Under the pieces are notes generated by a model. It was not told the origin of the DNA, searched no databases, and saw nothing but the letters and a program-made list of their open reading frames with translations. Below are positions 1 to 7,211 of a stretch of DNA of 64,000 nt, piece after piece. Position 1 is the stretch's first letter, and the number at the start of each line of letters is the position of its first letter. Location: NCBI GenBank assembly GCA_002729515.1, contig PBYF01000040.1, positions 1 to 64,000 on the forward strand, given 5' to 3'. The stretch is from Deltaproteobacteria bacterium (lineage in GTDB: Bacteria > Myxococcota_A > UBA9160 > SMWR01). A program made the translations under genes and the position numbers.

Positions 1-540
1 CGGGGATCGAACAAAACTGGATACCAAGGAGGATTGCGAAATGGCCCAGAGCTTCTTCGATCCCTCTCGCTACAAGTGGCGGAAGGTGACGGGCGAGCCC
101 GGGCTTTCCTACAAGGTCTGCCACGACTACACCATTCTCGGGTACGATCTGGCCGCCGGTACCCTCGACATGGTGGTGCGGTGGGGAAGCGACGGCGGTC
201 ATTGCCCGATCCATCGGCACACCTCGAGCACAACCGTCCTCGTGCTCGAGGGTGAGCAGCATCTGTGGGATCTTCATCCGGACGGCACTCGGGATAATCC
301 GAGGGTGCGGCGCGCCGGCGACTACGCGCTGACGGTGGGCGGTGTACCGCATCTCGAGCGCGGGGGAGAGGAGGGCGGAATCGCCTTCTTCGGGAATCAC
401 TCCAGCGATGGGCTCCTCTACGAGCTGCTCGACGAAGATTTGAAGTTCGTGATGGATGTCACGATGGAATTGCTGGTCGCCGACTGGAAAGAGAACACGT
501 GAGCGAACAGGAACTCTGGACCTCCTGCCGGAATGCTCGC
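1..540 (+). repeat. left copy of an inverted duplication carrying the cupin gene
   Basis: The sequence from base 1 to 505 is the reverse complement of 14014 down to 13510 wherever I compared it: the upstream leader, the ribosome binding site and the whole 153-residue gene. From 506 the copies become merely similar (to about 540), then diverge. Homology reaches base 1, so the true left end lies outside the window. The two copies face each other and enclose about 13 kb. Confidence 0.9.
41..502 (+). CDS. cupin-domain protein, copy 1
   Basis: This 153-residue protein looks like a single-domain cupin (beta-barrel metal or ligand binding fold). The HxH pair of cupin motif 1 is visible in 'CPIHRHTSSTTVLVLEG' (about residues 56-72), followed by a GDYALTVGGVPH segment that fits motif 2. 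Relatives include small dioxygenases and ligand-binding or storage cupins, so the reaction cannot be named. The start is supported by a strong AAGGAGG seven bases upstream. No signal peptide is visible, so it is probably cytoplasmic. An identical protein is encoded at 13513-13974 on the other strand. The next gene is a LuxR-type regulator 140 bases downstream. Confidence 0.85.
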   Translation: MAQSFFDPSRYKWRKVTGEPGLSYKVCHDYTILGYDLAAGTLDMVVRWGSDGGHCPIHRHTSSTTVLVLEGEQHLWDLHPDGTRDNPRVRRAGDYALTVGGVPHLERGGEEGGIAFFGNHSSDGLLYELLDEDLKFVMDVTMELLVADWKENT

Positions 541-641
541 TCGGGCAGGAACCGCAGGGCTTCGGACCCGGCGCGAGAAGGGAATGACATGACGAAATCA
601 TTCGATCCGTGCGACGTCGAATCTGGAGATGGGTGGAAGGT

Positions 642-1205
642 ATGACCGCCGACATACACGCTTCGGAGCACCCCGGGCAAGCATCTCCGGCGCCGGTGGC
701 ACGGGAGATTTCCGCAGTCCTGATCGCTCGCCGCGACGGAACGGTCGTCGCACAGAACGCCTCTGCCCGAAACGCGATGGGCGCCGGTACGGGGCATCCG
801 TGCTGGGATGTCATGCCGAGGCTGGACGAGGCCGAGCACCTGCCCTGCAGACGGGGCTGCGTGGCCGATCTGTTGAGAAACGGACTCGAACAATCGCAGA
901 ACGCGCGGATACGGGTCAGCGGCCGCCAGCACATGCTCACCTGCATCCCGCTCGGCGATAACGCCGTCTGCGTACTGAGTGGCGTGGCTGGCGAGGCGCC
1001 CGAGTCGTGGGAGCTGCTCACGCGGCGCGAGCGGAACGTGCTCCAACTCCTGGCCGATGGCGAGACGACCGCGTCCGCCGCCGGGAAGCTCGGGGTCAGC
1101 GGGTCGACCGTGCGAACCCACGTGGAACACATGCGATCAAAACTCGGCGTAAAGACACGCGCCGCGCTCGTCTCGCTGGGCTACCGGTTCGGGTTCCTGA
1201 GCTGA
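642..1205 (+). CDS. PAS-like / LuxR-type transcriptional regulator
   Basis: This is a 187-residue DNA-binding regulator. The C-terminal part (about 125-185) is a clear LuxR/GerE helix-turn-helix: 'LTRRERNVLQLLADGETT' then 'SGSTVRTHVEHMRSKLGVK'. The N-terminal half reads as a PAS-type sensor (VLIARRDGTVVAQNASA), followed by a cysteine-rich stretch (HPCWDVMP, then LPCRRGC) seen in some PAS-LuxR proteins and possibly binding a metal or cofactor; that role is inference. I prefer ATG 642; a GTG at 609 in the same frame would add 11 residues. It lies just downstream of the cupin gene and could regulate it. The signal it senses is unknown. Confidence 0.82.
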   Translation: MTADIHASEHPGQASPAPVAREISAVLIARRDGTVVAQNASARNAMGAGTGHPCWDVMPRLDEAEHLPCRRGCVADLLRNGLEQSQNARIRVSGRQHMLTCIPLGDNAVCVLSGVAGEAPESWELLTRRERNVLQLLADGETTASAAGKLGVSGSTVRTHVEHMRSKLGVKTRAALVSLGYRFGFLS

Positions 1206-1578
1206 GCGGGGGAACCGGCTGACATCCGGTTATGTACCGAACGTTGAGAGCGTGTGTCCATCACAAACCCAGTTTCGGGCCTGGCACCCACCCCGACGCA
1301 GTCGCGCAGATGCCGGGACGGGCATGGGCGGAGACACTCGCCGGTCTCCGGGTCCTGCGAGCGAGCCGGGTGAAGGTCATCGGATCTCCTCCTCCGCTGA
1401 GAGCCGGCGGCGCATCTTTCGCCGAACGTCGCATCTTCTACACAGGCGACATCTGCACGCACAGGCCATCTCGAGTCTGGAATCATTTGACGATGAACAC
1501 CGAGGGGATTGAGAAGGTCCCTTATTCTCGGTTACTTTGAAGCCAGGGGTCATTTCTATTTTGCTGAAGGGAGGAACC
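1206..1578. other. intergenic region without a supported gene
   Basis: This 373-base gap follows the LuxR gene. Short frames on both strands show no recognisable domain and no good ribosome binding site. The last 20 bases carry the AGGGAGGAACC ribosome binding site of the secreted protein that follows. Confidence 0.6.
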
Positions 1579-2091
1579 ATGGATTCCCGTAAAATCTTCT
1601 CACGCACTGTCATGTCGGCGGTAATTCTCATGGGCTTGCTGGGTTCGAGTCCGGCCGCAGCGGGTGACACGATCGGGCGGAAATTCGCAGGTACGTATTT
1701 GTGGGTGGAGGACGGCTCCTCCCAGCGGGTCGTGACCATCGCCAGGGACGGTTCCTTCGCGAGCGTCAGCCAGGCGGCATCGACTTATGGATTTACAGAC
1801 GGCCTCGGAAGCGCGAAGCAAACGGGCAAGCGCGCGATCACAGCCACGCAGATCGACTTCAACTTCGATGACGAAGGGACTCCTACCGGCGTAACTCGGG
1901 TCGTCTTCTCGATGGTTTTCGGGGACAAGAAGAAAGGCAAGTTTCAGTCCGTGAGAGGCTCGTTATTCGGCGAAACATTCGGGCCAGACGAGAACCCGCT
2001 CGACCCGGAGGGTTCACCGACGAGCACCTTCAGCTTCGCCTTTACTGGCCAACGCGTGAAGCCGGGCTCATCCTCAAGCCAATCACCATAA
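1579..2091 (+). CDS. secreted hypothetical protein
   Basis: This is a 170-residue protein of unknown function. It opens with a typical Sec signal peptide: basic MDSRKIFSR, hydrophobic TVMSAVILMGLLG, and a likely cleavage after SSPAAAG. The mature part is rich in Gly, Phe and Ser, with alternating beta-strand-like segments such as 'ATQIDFNFDDEG' and 'TRVVFSMVFGDKKKGKFQ'. It probably folds as a small periplasmic or extracellular beta protein. I recognise no family. ATG 1579 is chosen because GGGAGGAACC precedes it and the signal peptide begins there; an in-frame start at 1537 would spoil the signal. It is a lone gene on its strand. Confidence 0.72.
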   Translation: MDSRKIFSRTVMSAVILMGLLGSSPAAAGDTIGRKFAGTYLWVEDGSSQRVVTIARDGSFASVSQAASTYGFTDGLGSAKQTGKRAITATQIDFNFDDEGTPTGVTRVVFSMVFGDKKKGKFQSVRGSLFGETFGPDENPLDPEGSPTSTFSFAFTGQRVKPGSSSSQSP

Positions 2092-2162
2092 ACAAGCATC
2101 TGCACGTCGGCAGAACAACCTGGACAGCGAACGGCTCTGACTTCTGCTGACGGGTTATATGC

Positions 2163-2888
2163 TCAGGGCGTGGCCCGGCCCACCGGTTGTTCATATGTCC
2201 CGAAGAACCGGTCATAGATCATGGAGAGCGTCGCGTAGTTGCCGGAATCCATGTTCACGTGGTGGGCAGCATGGACCTGGGTGATATAGGTGAGCGTCTT
2301 GAACGGGAAGCCGGGCAGGTTCACGTAGGTGTGGTTGATGATGTTCAGCTGGGTGAAGATCAGCGTCGCGACAGCCATCGAGAAGGCGTTCAGGGGCGCG
2401 CCTGTGAGCACCGCGATCAGCGGGATCGACAGCAGGAAGAGACTGAGGCCCATTACCGTCTCGATCGGATGGACGTACAGCGCGTCGACGTAGGTCGGCG
2501 TGTGAGCCTGGTGATGCAGGGAGTGCACCTTCACCAAGGGCCCTCTCCCGTGGAAGAGGTAGCGGTGGGTCAGGTAGTAGAAGAAGTCGAATACCGCCAA
2601 CACGGCGACGATGTCGACGACGTATCGCCAGAAGGGCCGCGACTCGAGGCTTACGCAGAAGGGGAGGATCAGGATGTAGAAGATCACATTCGTGATCAGG
2701 CCCGATCGATTGTTGACCTTGACGGCATTGCGGTAACGATTTCGTGAGAGCTTTTCGCGGTCTGCCCCACGGTTGAGCTGCCGCATTCGCTGCAGGGCCG
2801 GGACCTTGAACGCCAGAAAGCGAGCGGACCAGGTGAGAACAATGAGGGTTGCGAGAAAAGCCAGGGCTGCCATCCAGTTGTAGGTCAT
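2163..2888 (-). CDS. fatty acid hydroxylase / sterol desaturase family membrane protein
   Basis: This is a 241-residue integral membrane di-iron oxygenase of the fatty acid hydroxylase superfamily, which hydroxylates or desaturates lipids, sterols or carotenoids. The three expected histidine clusters are present in order: HRYLFH, HSLHH and HAAHH (near the C-terminus), between several hydrophobic helices. ATG 2888 is preceded by GAGGAG and overlaps the stop of the upstream double-MarR gene by four bases (ATGA), so the two are translationally coupled and the regulator probably controls this enzyme. The length is normal for the family. The substrate cannot be told from sequence. Confidence 0.9.
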   Translation of the reverse strand: MTYNWMAALAFLATLIVLTWSARFLAFKVPALQRMRQLNRGADREKLSRNRYRNAVKVNNRSGLITNVIFYILILPFCVSLESRPFWRYVVDIVAVLAVFDFFYYLTHRYLFHGRGPLVKVHSLHHQAHTPTYVDALYVHPIETVMGLSLFLLSIPLIAVLTGAPLNAFSMAVATLIFTQLNIINHTYVNLPGFPFKTLTYITQVHAAHHVNMDSGNYATLSMIYDRFFGTYEQPVGRATP

Positions 2889-4009
2889 GTCGTACTTCTC
2901 CTCGTTCGGGGCTTGAGGGCAACTACTAGACGCGCCGCGTCTTCTCGCCCAAGCCATTGCTGCAGCCGCTCGGCGAGGGCTGCGATTTCACGCCCGCTCC
3001 TGCGGGCTTTCTCCGCGTCCGCATCTCTCGAAGCGGCAGACGCCTCGGCGCTCGTTTCGAAGACCTCGGCCTCGAGGTGCAATGCGAGATAGAGGTCGCG
3101 TGCAATCCGGTGCAGATCCGCGAGACGCTTCTCACCCAGGATCTCGAAAAAGGCGCGATCGAGTTCGTCGAGGGCGGCGACTGCATCTTCGATCAGCGCG
3201 ACGCCACGCGGCGTGAACGCCAGGACGACACCACGGCGGTCGCGCGGGTCGGGCTCACGCTCCAGGTAGCCGAGCGACTCGAGCTCCTGGGTGGTCGCGC
3301 TCGCGGCCTGTCGGCTGACACGCTGGATGCGGGCGATCTCGTGGATCCGCCCGCCATCGGGACCGATGAGCGGGAGCACCTGTCCGTGGGACATCTTGAG
3401 GCCCTCGTGGCCCCGGGCCAGCGTGGCCTCCATCAGGTCGCGCTGAATGCGCTCGGCGATCATCGTGAGCACGGCCACGGAGCGGTGAACGCCGGCCGGG
3501 AGCATGCGGCCCCGCTGGGTCCCGGGCTCCAGCCCGCGGCCCAGCTGGACGAGTGCAGCGGTGAACGCCCGGTAGGCCGCGTTTCCAGTCAGTGTCGCGT
3601 ACTCGGTCTCGATCTCACCGATGATCCGGATCCCCTGCTCCACGAGCTCGTGACCGCGGGGCGTCAACGTGACGAGCTTCGAGCGGCGGTCGCGCGGGTT
3701 GGGTATCCGCACCAGATAGCCGGCTTCCTCGATGAGGTTCGCGAGCTGGCTGGCAGCCTGGGTGCTGATCCCAAGCGTCGCCGCCACATCGCCAAGGGGC
3801 CGGCCCCCGCTCCAGATCATCGCGACGAGTGGGGCGAAGCTGAGCCGCAGGCCGCCGAATCCGTACTCGTGGGTCAGCGATTCGCGGAGACGGGACTGGA
3901 AGTCTCGTGAGATCCCGATCAGGTGGCGCGCGAGGTTGTCGCGATAGCGCGACCACGTGTCCTCCGCTGTGGCGCCAGCGACCTCGGCTCTCGCGACCGT
4001 GGATGCCAT
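2885..4009 (-). CDS. tandem double-MarR-domain transcriptional regulator
   Basis: This 374-residue protein contains two complete MarR winged-helix domains in one chain, whereas normal MarR proteins are about 140-170 residues and act as dimers. Domain 1 spans about 25-165, with recognition region 'ISTQAASQLANLIEEAG' and wing 'RIPNPRDRRSKLVTLTPRG'. Domain 2 spans about 175-325, with 'VSRQAASATTQELESLG' and 'EPDPRDRRGVVLAFTPRG'. A basic helical tail follows. The fusion would act as a built-in, asymmetric pseudo-dimer. Its stop overlaps the start of the hydroxylase gene. An inverted repeat 40 bases upstream of its start (4050-4070) is a candidate operator for autoregulation. The ligand is unknown. 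Confidence 0.88.
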   Translation of the reverse strand: MASTVARAEVAGATAEDTWSRYRDNLARHLIGISRDFQSRLRESLTHEYGFGGLRLSFAPLVAMIWSGGRPLGDVAATLGISTQAASQLANLIEEAGYLVRIPNPRDRRSKLVTLTPRGHELVEQGIRIIGEIETEYATLTGNAAYRAFTAALVQLGRGLEPGTQRGRMLPAGVHRSVAVLTMIAERIQRDLMEATLARGHEGLKMSHGQVLPLIGPDGGRIHEIARIQRVSRQAASATTQELESLGYLEREPDPRDRRGVVLAFTPRGVALIEDAVAALDELDRAFFEILGEKRLADLHRIARDLYLALHLEAEVFETSAEASAASRDADAEKARRSGREIAALAERLQQWLGREDAARLVVALKPRTRRSTT

Positions 4010-4040
4010 GGCGCGAGGGTAGGAACCCGGAGGCCAATAG

Positions 4041-4070
4041 TCAATGGAGATTGACGATGATTGTCAATCT
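4041..4070 (-). promoter_or_regulatory. candidate MarR operator
   Basis: Perfect inverted repeat GATTGAC (4050-4056), 7-base spacer, GTCAATC (4064-4070), with an additional GTCAAT half-site at 4041-4046. It sits just upstream of the double-MarR start codon (4009), the usual place for MarR autoregulation. Three half-sites would fit a protein with two DNA-binding domains. Binding is inferred. Confidence 0.55.
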
Positions 4071-4104
4071 AAGTTTCTTAACTGGCCCGTGCGCCTCGCC
4101 CGTC

Positions 4105-4250
4105 ACTAGCCGGGAGGCAGCCCCAGACGTGCTCCTAGATGCAGTTCAGCACCATCTCGTTCGAGATCGGGGCGATCTGGCAGACCCGCGGCCCGCACCA
4201 ATAGCGCGCGACGTTGCCTTCAATGAAGCGGATGGCAGAAGCAGTATGGG
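4105..4250 (-). pseudogene. C-terminal fragment of an acyl-CoA dehydrogenase-like gene
   Basis: On the minus strand one frame reads 'HTASAIRFIEGNVARYW' and then 'QIAPISNEMVLNCI', an in-frame TAG (4135-4137), and EHVWG. This resembles the end of an acyl-CoA dehydrogenase family whose members finish with an 'ISNEMVLNYIAEHVLGLPRS'-like sequence. No start or upstream body is present, and the stop interrupts the conserved tail. I read it as the eroded end of a lost gene. The family assignment is from memory of the motif. Confidence 0.45.
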
Positions 4251-4336
4251 CAAAGACACCGCGAGTGCCGCCGGAACTCAGGATCACGCCGAACCGGGCC
4301 ATGTGGATACCGCGCGGTTTGCACCATGACAGCCCC

Positions 4337-4495
4337 CTCCCCGCTCCCGATCCCCTCCCCGCTCCCGATCCCCTCCCCGCTCCCGATCCCCTCCCCGCTC
4401 CCGATTGGACGGAATCTCTACTGGACGGAATCTCTACTGGACGGAATCTCTACTCATCGGACTCGGGGAAAACACAGCTTGAACCTCCTGTGCTC
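4337..4495 (-). repeat. dispersed repeat copy A, expanded into two tandem arrays
   Basis: In minus-strand sense this matches the ~80 bp dispersed repeat found elsewhere in the window. Two segments have been amplified: an 18-base unit CTCCCCGCTCCCGATCCC in four copies (4337-4408, the last ending differently) and a 16-base unit GGACGGAATCTCTACT in three copies (4407-4454). The rest (4455-4495) matches the other copies as a single unit, including the AAGCTG core. Confidence 0.85.
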
Positions 4496-4832
4496 GGATC
4501 GGAATCCCGGCCAGGACCTCGCGCTGCCACCTGAGGTAACGGCGTTCGGCGCGCTGCAACCGACGGGTCAAAGGCGTGGGATCGAGGCTCCGGTAGATGC
4601 GTTCGAGGGGCCGGAGACTGCGGCGGACGCGCTCCGGACTGCGCGAGTTTGCGAGGTCCTCGAACCGCAGGGACTGAACCGCTGCGATCGACTCGGTCAG
4701 CGCGCGCGGCCCCGACAGCGCGCCTTCCGCCCAGCTGCCGCCACAGCTAGAGCCGAGCAGACCGACGCAGACCGCGACGATCACGGGAACGAGCGCCAGC
4801 CGCACCACACCAGATCCCCCTGGTGAGCACAT
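4434..4832 (-). CDS. small putative lipoprotein with a repeat-derived C-terminus
   Basis: This 132-residue hypothetical protein starts MCSPGGSGVV and has a hydrophobic stretch (LALVPVIVAVCVGLLG) ending in SSC, an imperfect lipobox. The middle is an Arg-rich helical region (RSLRPLERIYRSLDP, then RLQRAERRYLRWQRE). The last 20 or so residues and the stop are encoded by dispersed repeat copy A, so the original C-terminus may have been replaced. Longer in-frame starts exist up to 5039, but the signal-like segment favours 4832. Function unknown. It may be a decaying gene. Confidence 0.45.
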   Translation of the reverse strand: MCSPGGSGVVRLALVPVIVAVCVGLLGSSCGGSWAEGALSGPRALTESIAAVQSLRFEDLANSRSPERVRRSLRPLERIYRSLDPTPLTRRLQRAERRYLRWQREVLAGIPIRAQEVQAVFSPSPMSRDSVQ

Positions 4833-5021
4833 CGGCAGATCGGGCTCGATTCTTGTGCAGTCCGGAACTTTCGATCCGTCCCGTCCCGCACTGGCGTCCC
4901 AGCGCATGTTCGCGGGCGAATTCACGCCCGAGAGCGTCCCCGAGAAACTGGCCTGCCCCCCTTGGATCGCTTCAGATCCAATCTGGGTGACCGGGTCTAG
5001 GATCGAAAAAGCGAGGATGGA

Positions 5022-5190
5022 ATGGGCCGCAAGCGCCACACACCGGAACAGATCATGCGCAAGCTGCGCGAAGCAGAAGTCGCACTAGCCCACGATCAGA
5101 CGACAGCGGAGGTCGCGCGCAAGCGCAGCATCACGGAACAGACCTACTACCGCTGGCGTCAGGAGTTCGCGGGGGGGGCTCGCAGCCTGA
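5022..5190 (+). pseudogene. IS3-family transposase OrfA, N-terminal remnant
   Basis: The frame from ATG 5022 begins MGRKRHTPEQIMRKLREAEV and continues to 'ITEQTYYRWRQEFAG', the helix-turn-helix N-terminus of IS3-family OrfA transposases, which bind the element ends. After about 50 residues homology stops and the sequence runs into unrelated DNA antisense to the globin gene. No OrfB, no leucine zipper part and no clear terminal inverted repeats are visible, so this is the broken stub of an insertion sequence. Confidence 0.75.
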
Positions 5191-5254
5191 TCCCCAATCC
5201 CCGGCCCAGGTTGACCCGGGGAGCCAGCCCCGTCTTCGGGCCCGCGGGGTGTGC

Positions 5255-5665
5255 CTACTCGGGCGCCGCCTCTCGCATCAGCGTGCAGAGGTGCCCGATC
5301 CGGTCCCGCCACAGGTGCTCGAGACGCGGGCTCCAATCGGAATCGCTGAGCTCGGCGAGGGTCTCGATCACGCAGTCGGTCCACCAGTCGTACATCTCGT
5401 GCGTGACCTCATACTCGTGGTGCTTGACGCCCAGCAGATCCATGTTGCATTCGACCCAGGGCACACCATCGAGGCTGTCCACGGCGCTGATCAGCGTTTC
5501 GGTGAGCATGTCCTCCCGAACCGGTTTGCTGTTGGGCCCGAAGAGTTCGCGAGTGTGGGGACAGCGAGCGAAGAGCCGCTCGTAGAATCTCGCGGTCATG
5601 TCGGGATCTCGCTCGGTGACGAGGTGGAGATTCTCTGCCAGCAGCTCGTGGTCCACGGTCGTCAT
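5255..5665 (-). CDS. single-domain bacterial haemoglobin (globin)
   Basis: This 136-residue heme globin resembles Vitreoscilla haemoglobin or the globin domain of flavohaemoglobins. Family features: 'FYERLFARCPHTRELF' (helices A-C region), the proximal-His F-helix region 'VKHHEYEVTHEMY', and a terminal helix 'WRDRIGHLCTLM'. Such proteins bind O2 or NO; no reductase domain is attached. ATG 5665 (MTTVDHELL) fits the family start; an ATG at 5683 would add six residues. It lies 57 bases downstream of the P450-partner ferredoxin on the same strand and may be co-transcribed, possibly delivering O2 to or protecting the oxygenase. That link is inference. Confidence 0.85.
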   Translation of the reverse strand: MTTVDHELLAENLHLVTERDPDMTARFYERLFARCPHTRELFGPNSKPVREDMLTETLISAVDSLDGVPWVECNMDLLGVKHHEYEVTHEMYDWWTDCVIETLAELSDSDWSPRLEHLWRDRIGHLCTLMREAAPE

Positions 5666-5740
5666 CGGTGCGTATCTCAGCATTCACCGCGGCGGTATTC
5701 ACGCCGCGGTGCACGCACGGGCCGACGCCGCGCACGGATC

Positions 5741-5941
5741 TCAAGCGACATCGACCACGATCTCGATGGCCTGCTCCGGGCAGTTGTCGACTCCGGCTCG
5801 CGCCTGCTGCTCGAGCGCGGGCGGGATGACCTCGCACGTGATCAGGCAGTGGCCGCACTCGTCCTCCCCGAAGACATCCGAAGCGAGGGCATAACAGCGG
5901 CCATGTCCCACGCACTTGTCGCGGTCGACGCGCAGCTTCAT
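5741..5941 (-). CDS. [3Fe-4S]-type ferredoxin, P450 electron donor
   Basis: This is a 66-residue ferredoxin. The motif 'DKCVGHGRCYALASDVF' followed by a distal 'DNCPEQAIEI' is the pattern of the small ferredoxins that pair with actinobacterial-type P450s. The second cysteine position of a full [4Fe-4S] site is a His (CVGHGRC), which usually means a [3Fe-4S] cluster. Its start codon overlaps the stop of the P450 gene by four bases (ATGA), so the two are translationally coupled and this is very likely that enzyme's electron donor. No dedicated reductase is adjacent. Confidence 0.92.
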   Translation of the reverse strand: MKLRVDRDKCVGHGRCYALASDVFGEDECGHCLITCEVIPPALEQQARAGVDNCPEQAIEIVVDVA

Positions 5942-7158
5942 TCCGAGGCCTTCTGGCCCCCGCTCGCTGCGGCATCGCCGAAGACCAGAGGCAGATGCTG
6001 CACCTCGCGAATTCCCAGCCCGTACTTGGGCTCCTCCCCTGTCTTCAGCTGGTACTCGGGGATGCGGCGGTGGAACTCCTCATAGGCCACGCACAGCTCC
6101 ACGCGAGAGAGATGCGAGCCGAGGCAGCGATGGGCTCCGCCGCCGAAGGCCAGGTGACGATTGCGCTCGCGCCTGAAGTCGACGCGATTCGCTTCTGGGA
6201 ATTCCTGCTCGTCGACATCGGCGGCGCCCAGCAGCACCGTGACCGACTCACCCGCCTTGAGCTCGACGTCTCCGATCGTGACGTCCTGCTTCACGACCCG
6301 CGCCACGCCCATCACCGGCGTATCCCAGCGCAGCAGCTCCTCCGCCGCCGTGGGGATCAGCGAGGGATCCTCCACGATCAGTCGACGCTGCTCCGGGTGC
6401 GTGGCCAAGTAGGCGAAGCCGCAGCCGAGCGAAGCCGTGACCGTGTCGAGACCGCCGAGCAGGAAGAGGAAGCAGATATCGAGCACGTCGTTGCGGGTGA
6501 GACGCTCCCCGCCGACCTCGGCGGCGAGGAAGTAGCTGATCAGGTCCTCGCCGGACTTCTTCTCCCGGAGGTCGAGCACCTTCTCGAAGTACGCGTAGAT
6601 GCGCTGCGCCGTCTCAGCACGCAGACGCGTAGCCTCCTCGTAGTCGGTGGTCGTTGGGCGCACGATGCCGTTCTTCAGCTCCAGAAGCAGGTCCAGATCC
6701 TCCTGAGGCAGCCCCATCAGGCGCACGATGACCGTGCAGGGGTAGGGGATCGCGAAGTCCTTGGTGAACTCGCACTCGCCGGTGTCGATGAAGGCGTCGA
6801 TCAACTGGTTGGCGAGCTTGCGCATGTCCGGCGCCATCTCGAGCGACTTCTTGTGGGAGAAGAGCGGGTCTAGGAGCTTGCGATACTTCACGAGCTCCGG
6901 CGGATCGATCTGGAGCGGAATGAGCGGGCGCACATTGCCGAGCCGTGCTGCACCCATCGCCGAGGAAAAGTTCTCGGGATGCCGGAGAGCGAAGAGGACG
7001 TCCTCGTACCTCGTAAGAGCCCTCCCCCCGACGCCGGCGGTGTGCGCCACCGGACACTTCTTGTGCAGCTCCTGATAGACGGGCTGCGGATTGGCCGTAA
7101 AAGCCGGATCGAAGAGATTGATGCGACCTTCCTGCGTGTCAGTTCGCTGGCTACTCAT
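5938..7158 (-). CDS. cytochrome P450 (class I bacterial CYP)
   Basis: This is a 406-residue soluble P450 monooxygenase. All hallmarks are present: an I-helix oxygen-binding region 'FLLGGLDTVTASLG', a K-helix ExxR (AEELLRWDTPV), and the heme-thiolate loop FGGGAHRCLG near residue 350 with the axial Cys. It hydroxylates an organic substrate using electrons from the coupled ferredoxin (5741-5941). ATG 7158 is preceded by AAGGAGG and the protein then has normal length; the frame runs much further upstream without homology. The hyuA stop lies 53 bases upstream, so P450, ferredoxin and hyuBA could form one transcript. Substrate unknown. Confidence 0.95.
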   Translation of the reverse strand: MSSQRTDTQEGRINLFDPAFTANPQPVYQELHKKCPVAHTAGVGGRALTRYEDVLFALRHPENFSSAMGAARLGNVRPLIPLQIDPPELVKYRKLLDPLFSHKKSLEMAPDMRKLANQLIDAFIDTGECEFTKDFAIPYPCTVIVRLMGLPQEDLDLLLELKNGIVRPTTTDYEEATRLRAETAQRIYAYFEKVLDLREKKSGEDLISYFLAAEVGGERLTRNDVLDICFLFLLGGLDTVTASLGCGFAYLATHPEQRRLIVEDPSLIPTAAEELLRWDTPVMGVARVVKQDVTIGDVELKAGESVTVLLGAADVDEQEFPEANRVDFRRERNRHLAFGGGAHRCLGSHLSRVELCVAYEEFHRRIPEYQLKTGEEPKYGLGIREVQHLPLVFGDAAASGGQKASE

Positions 7159-7211
7159 GACTGATCGATCCTCCTTCTTTCTGGTCCGCCGGGCTACGGG
7201 AAACGCTTGCC

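Noticed and set aside
2187-2747. Long plus-strand frame opposite the hydroxylase gene
   Set aside because: Its translation is an Arg/Asp/Val-rich antisense shadow of the clear fatty-acid-hydroxylase family gene.
4337-4454. Possible CRISPR or iteron origin
   Set aside because: Units are directly tandem with no unique spacers, and they derive from the dispersed repeat. No replication gene is nearby.
5085-5384. Minus-strand frame between the IS3 stub and the globin
   Set aside because: No domain; overlaps the transposase remnant on one side and the globin 3' end in another frame.
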